Shown here: piece after piece, positions 6,348-7,775 of the stretch
Numbering within the stretch: position 1 is the first letter of the stretch
Layout: each line of letters opens with the position of its first letter
Source: an uncultured Methylobacter sp.
Lineage (GTDB): Bacteria; Pseudomonadota; Gammaproteobacteria; Methylococcales; Methylomonadaceae
Length of the DNA stretch: 7,775 nucleotides
Assembly: GCA_903831545.1 (NCBI GenBank)
Contig: CAIKYI010000755.1
Location: 1-7,775 of the forward strand
Direction of reading: 5' to 3'
Made by a program: the position numbers and the translations under genes
The notes under the pieces: model-generated
Told to the model about the DNA's origin: nothing
What the model saw: only the letters and a program-made list of their open reading frames with translations
Database searches by the model: none

Positions 6348-7502
6348 ATGAACATAAAAAAAATCCTGACCGTAGTGGCGTTGGGTACAGCCTGTGTTTC
6401 GGCGCCTTTGACTTCGCAGGCTATGCTGCTCGGTCTGACGCCCGCAGAACCTACAGTGGACTTTGCCGCCTCAGGCGTTATTAACTTCGTTCCGAATACA
6501 AGCGGTGGCGGCACGGTGACCATTTCGGCTACTCCCTCCACCCTATTCCAGAACGATCCGTTTTTGTTTGCTGATATCAACGGGGCCACAACGGATAACG
6601 AAAAGCTGATCACCGTACAATTTAATGTAGATGCCAGCGGCCATTTTGTTTCGGGAGTAAGCGGCGCTGATCTCATCGTAAAGGGTGCCATCGACATTGA
6701 TTTTGACGGCGTGCTCGACTACGACGGCATCTTGCTTGAAGCCGAAGTCGCCGAATTTGGCTTCGAAGATGGTGGAAGCATTGATGACTTTTTTGATCTT
6801 CGCTTAAACACCGTCAGTGGTCTACTCGCTCCGTATTACAACGGTCGTGACTTGGCAATTCGCATGATCAGTGAGATCAGTGCAGAGTATCCAAATGCCT
6901 TCAATAACAGCTTTGCGACAGCCTTTACCGGCCAGGCAAAAGGTGTGTTAGGTGCCACGGATCAGTCCGTGCAACCTACACCCGATGTCTGCAGCCTGGA
7001 TGTAGAAGCCTACTGTTCAGTTGACGGTTCTCCAAACGCTACCAAGTGCCGTATCAATTTGGATCGTTCCGCCAAGCATTGGGAACGCGAAGATTATCAA
7101 CACAAAGGGCAAACGCACTCACACTCAACCTTGGGTATGCACGGCGATCCAGTACCCGCATGGTCTACCAAGTATAAGACCACAGATGTTAAGTTCACTT
7201 ATGTGATCAGTAACCTTGGCGGCACAACTGTAAGCGATTTGAAACTAACGGATTCCTTCGATACGGCAATCGCTGCAGTCCCCACTTCAATATTGGCTGG
7301 CGGCACAGTTACCGTGACCCGAACTGTTAAGCTGAACGAAGAGTTGGAAAATACAGCGACCGTACTTGGCGGCTATGGTACAGCAGCATGCGGTGATGTT
7401 GATGTTGTAGTTATCAAGGACAAGTTACGTGAACGTCGTCGTCACGATGACGACAATTACAAAGACAAAAGTGAAGACGATAAGAAGAAAGATCGTCGCT
7501 AA
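6348..7502 (+). CDS. Secreted multidomain protein with DUF11-like domain and charged tail, no sorting signal
   Basis: This is a 384-residue exported protein of unknown function. The signal peptide ends near SQA (residue 25). Region 26-205 is acidic and contains an AEVAEFGF block (132-139) matching the preceding protein, with similar residues on both sides; I infer a shared domain. Within it, D116, D118, D120, G121, D124 and D126 form a DxDxDG loop that could bind calcium. Residues 211-270 form a linker with C215, C223 and C234 and five histidines (244, 252, 257, 259, 265). Residues 278-356 look like a DUF11-type beta-sandwich, with FTYVISNLGGTTVSDLKLTD, then LAGGTVTVTRTV, then ENTATVLGGYG; C348 could pair with a linker Cys. 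The tail from 357 is almost all Lys, Arg, Asp and Glu. No hydrophobic C-terminal anchor is present, so the protein may be soluble or held by its partner. Confidence 0.85.
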   Translation: MNIKKILTVVALGTACVSAPLTSQAMLLGLTPAEPTVDFAASGVINFVPNTSGGGTVTISATPSTLFQNDPFLFADINGATTDNEKLITVQFNVDASGHFVSGVSGADLIVKGAIDIDFDGVLDYDGILLEAEVAEFGFEDGGSIDDFFDLRLNTVSGLLAPYYNGRDLAIRMISEISAEYPNAFNNSFATAFTGQAKGVLGATDQSVQPTPDVCSLDVEAYCSVDGSPNATKCRINLDRSAKHWEREDYQHKGQTHSHSTLGMHGDPVPAWSTKYKTTDVKFTYVISNLGGTTVSDLKLTDSFDTAIAAVPTSILAGGTVTVTRTVKLNEELENTATVLGGYGTAACGDVDVVVIKDKLRERRRHDDDNYKDKSEDDKKKDRR

Positions 7503-7632
7503 GCCGATCTGATTATATGCATGAGGCGGGGGTTGCTTAGAAGGCTCGGGTGCAAATAGCGTTATTGCGTCAGTTATCCACCGGGTTATCAAAGGCAGCC
7601 ACCCAACTCCGATTCAAACAGAACATAGAGTG

Positions 7633-7687
7633 GCGATTTCGAGGGTGTCCCGAAATGGAGGATTCCCTATCTGCGAATCGAGGGTGT
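7633..7687. repeat. Pair of near-identical 15-16 bp direct repeats
   Basis: GCGATTTCGAGGGTGT (7633-7648) and GCGAATCGAGGGTGT (7673-7687) are direct copies 39-40 bp apart, sharing an exact TCGAGGGTGT. The first copy also sits in an imperfect hairpin (TTTCG at 7637-7641 against CGAAA at 7651-7655). They may be two successive insertion-element ends or a duplicated target; I cannot decide. Confidence 0.5.
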
Positions 7688-7707
7688 AAAAAAATCCGTG
7701 TAAACTG
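7680..7707 (+). mobile_element. Possible terminal inverted repeat of an IS256/mutator-type element, entering from the right edge
   Basis: The run GAGGGTGT followed by seven A's, TCCGTGTAAACTG resembles the 25-30 bp termini of IS256-family elements, which often begin with G-rich GGGTGT and contain an A run. If so, the element extends rightward with its transposase starting past the window end; the 68 bases left after it are a plausible untranslated leader. No transposase codons and no second end are visible here, so this rests on resemblance only. Confidence 0.35.
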
Positions 7708-7775
7708 CTTTTAATTAAAATTAGGCATCCTGTCCTTATACATAATCATAAACTGATTAATTGCGGATTTCCAAT

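Larger units (their letters stand above)
7503..7775. other. Intergenic region with no gene
   Basis: No coding sequence is recognisable on either strand. No stem with a T run follows the preceding stop codon; the only nearby hairpin, around GCAAATAGCGTTATTGC (7550-7566), is short and bulged. The 3' half contains the repeated TCGAGGGTGT sequence and the possible insertion-sequence end listed below, plus a perfect 12-bp AT palindrome TTTTAATTAAAA at 7709-7720. Confidence 0.55.

Noticed and set aside
6329..6697. Minus-strand open frame of 122 codons
   Set aside because: It is antisense to the second secreted protein, including its signal peptide, and its composition is that of a shadow frame.
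7574..7582. TTATCCACC, one base off a DnaA box (TTATCCACA)
   Set aside because: It is a single site with no cluster, AT-rich unwinding region or replication gene nearby, so chance is the better explanation.

Overview
The window looks like chromosomal DNA of a gammaproteobacterium. The conserved order rlpA - dacA - dat - ybeD - lipB - lipA is the cell-wall/lipoate cluster known from that class. The downstream secreted protein ends in a VPxPAAAWL sorting signal of the VPLPA-CTERM type (a PEP-CTERM variant). Together these suggest an environmental, exosortase-bearing gammaproteobacterium, possibly a methanotroph of the order Methylococcales. That assignment is inference; no rRNA or diagnostic methane gene is present.

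Region 1 (1-4714, all plus strand) is a tight gene cluster. It opens inside rlpA (septal lytic transglycosylase lipoprotein, 5' end cut by the window). Then come a secreted D-alanyl-D-alanine carboxypeptidase, a D-amino-acid aminotransferase overlapping it by 11 bp, a DUF493/YbeD protein 8 nt later, octanoyltransferase lipB after 67 nt, and lipoyl synthase lipA overlapping lipB in ATGA. The first genes trim and remodel peptidoglycan and may handle the released D-alanine. The last two build protein-bound lipoate. I see no terminator inside the cluster, so at least dacA-dat-ybeD and lipB-lipA are probably transcribed together.

Region 2 (4715-5507) is about 790 bp without a recognisable gene. 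It carries two palindromic, REP-like elements (5172-5194 and 5224-5247) and a poor candidate promoter at 5369.

Region 3 (5508-7502) holds two adjacent secreted proteins with strong Shine-Dalgarno sites, 45 nt apart and probably co-transcribed. The first has a signal peptide and a C-terminal VPLPA-CTERM signal. The second has a signal peptide and a core that looks distantly related to the first (shared EFGF block). It lacks a sorting signal and carries a Cys/His-rich linker, a DUF11-like beta-sandwich and a very charged C-terminal tail. Their function is unknown. This pair is the most interesting part of the window.

Region 4 (7503-7775) has no gene. It holds a near-duplicate 15-16 bp sequence ending in TCGAGGGTGT. 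The second copy leads into a run that resembles the terminal repeat of an IS256/mutator-type element, which would continue past the window edge.
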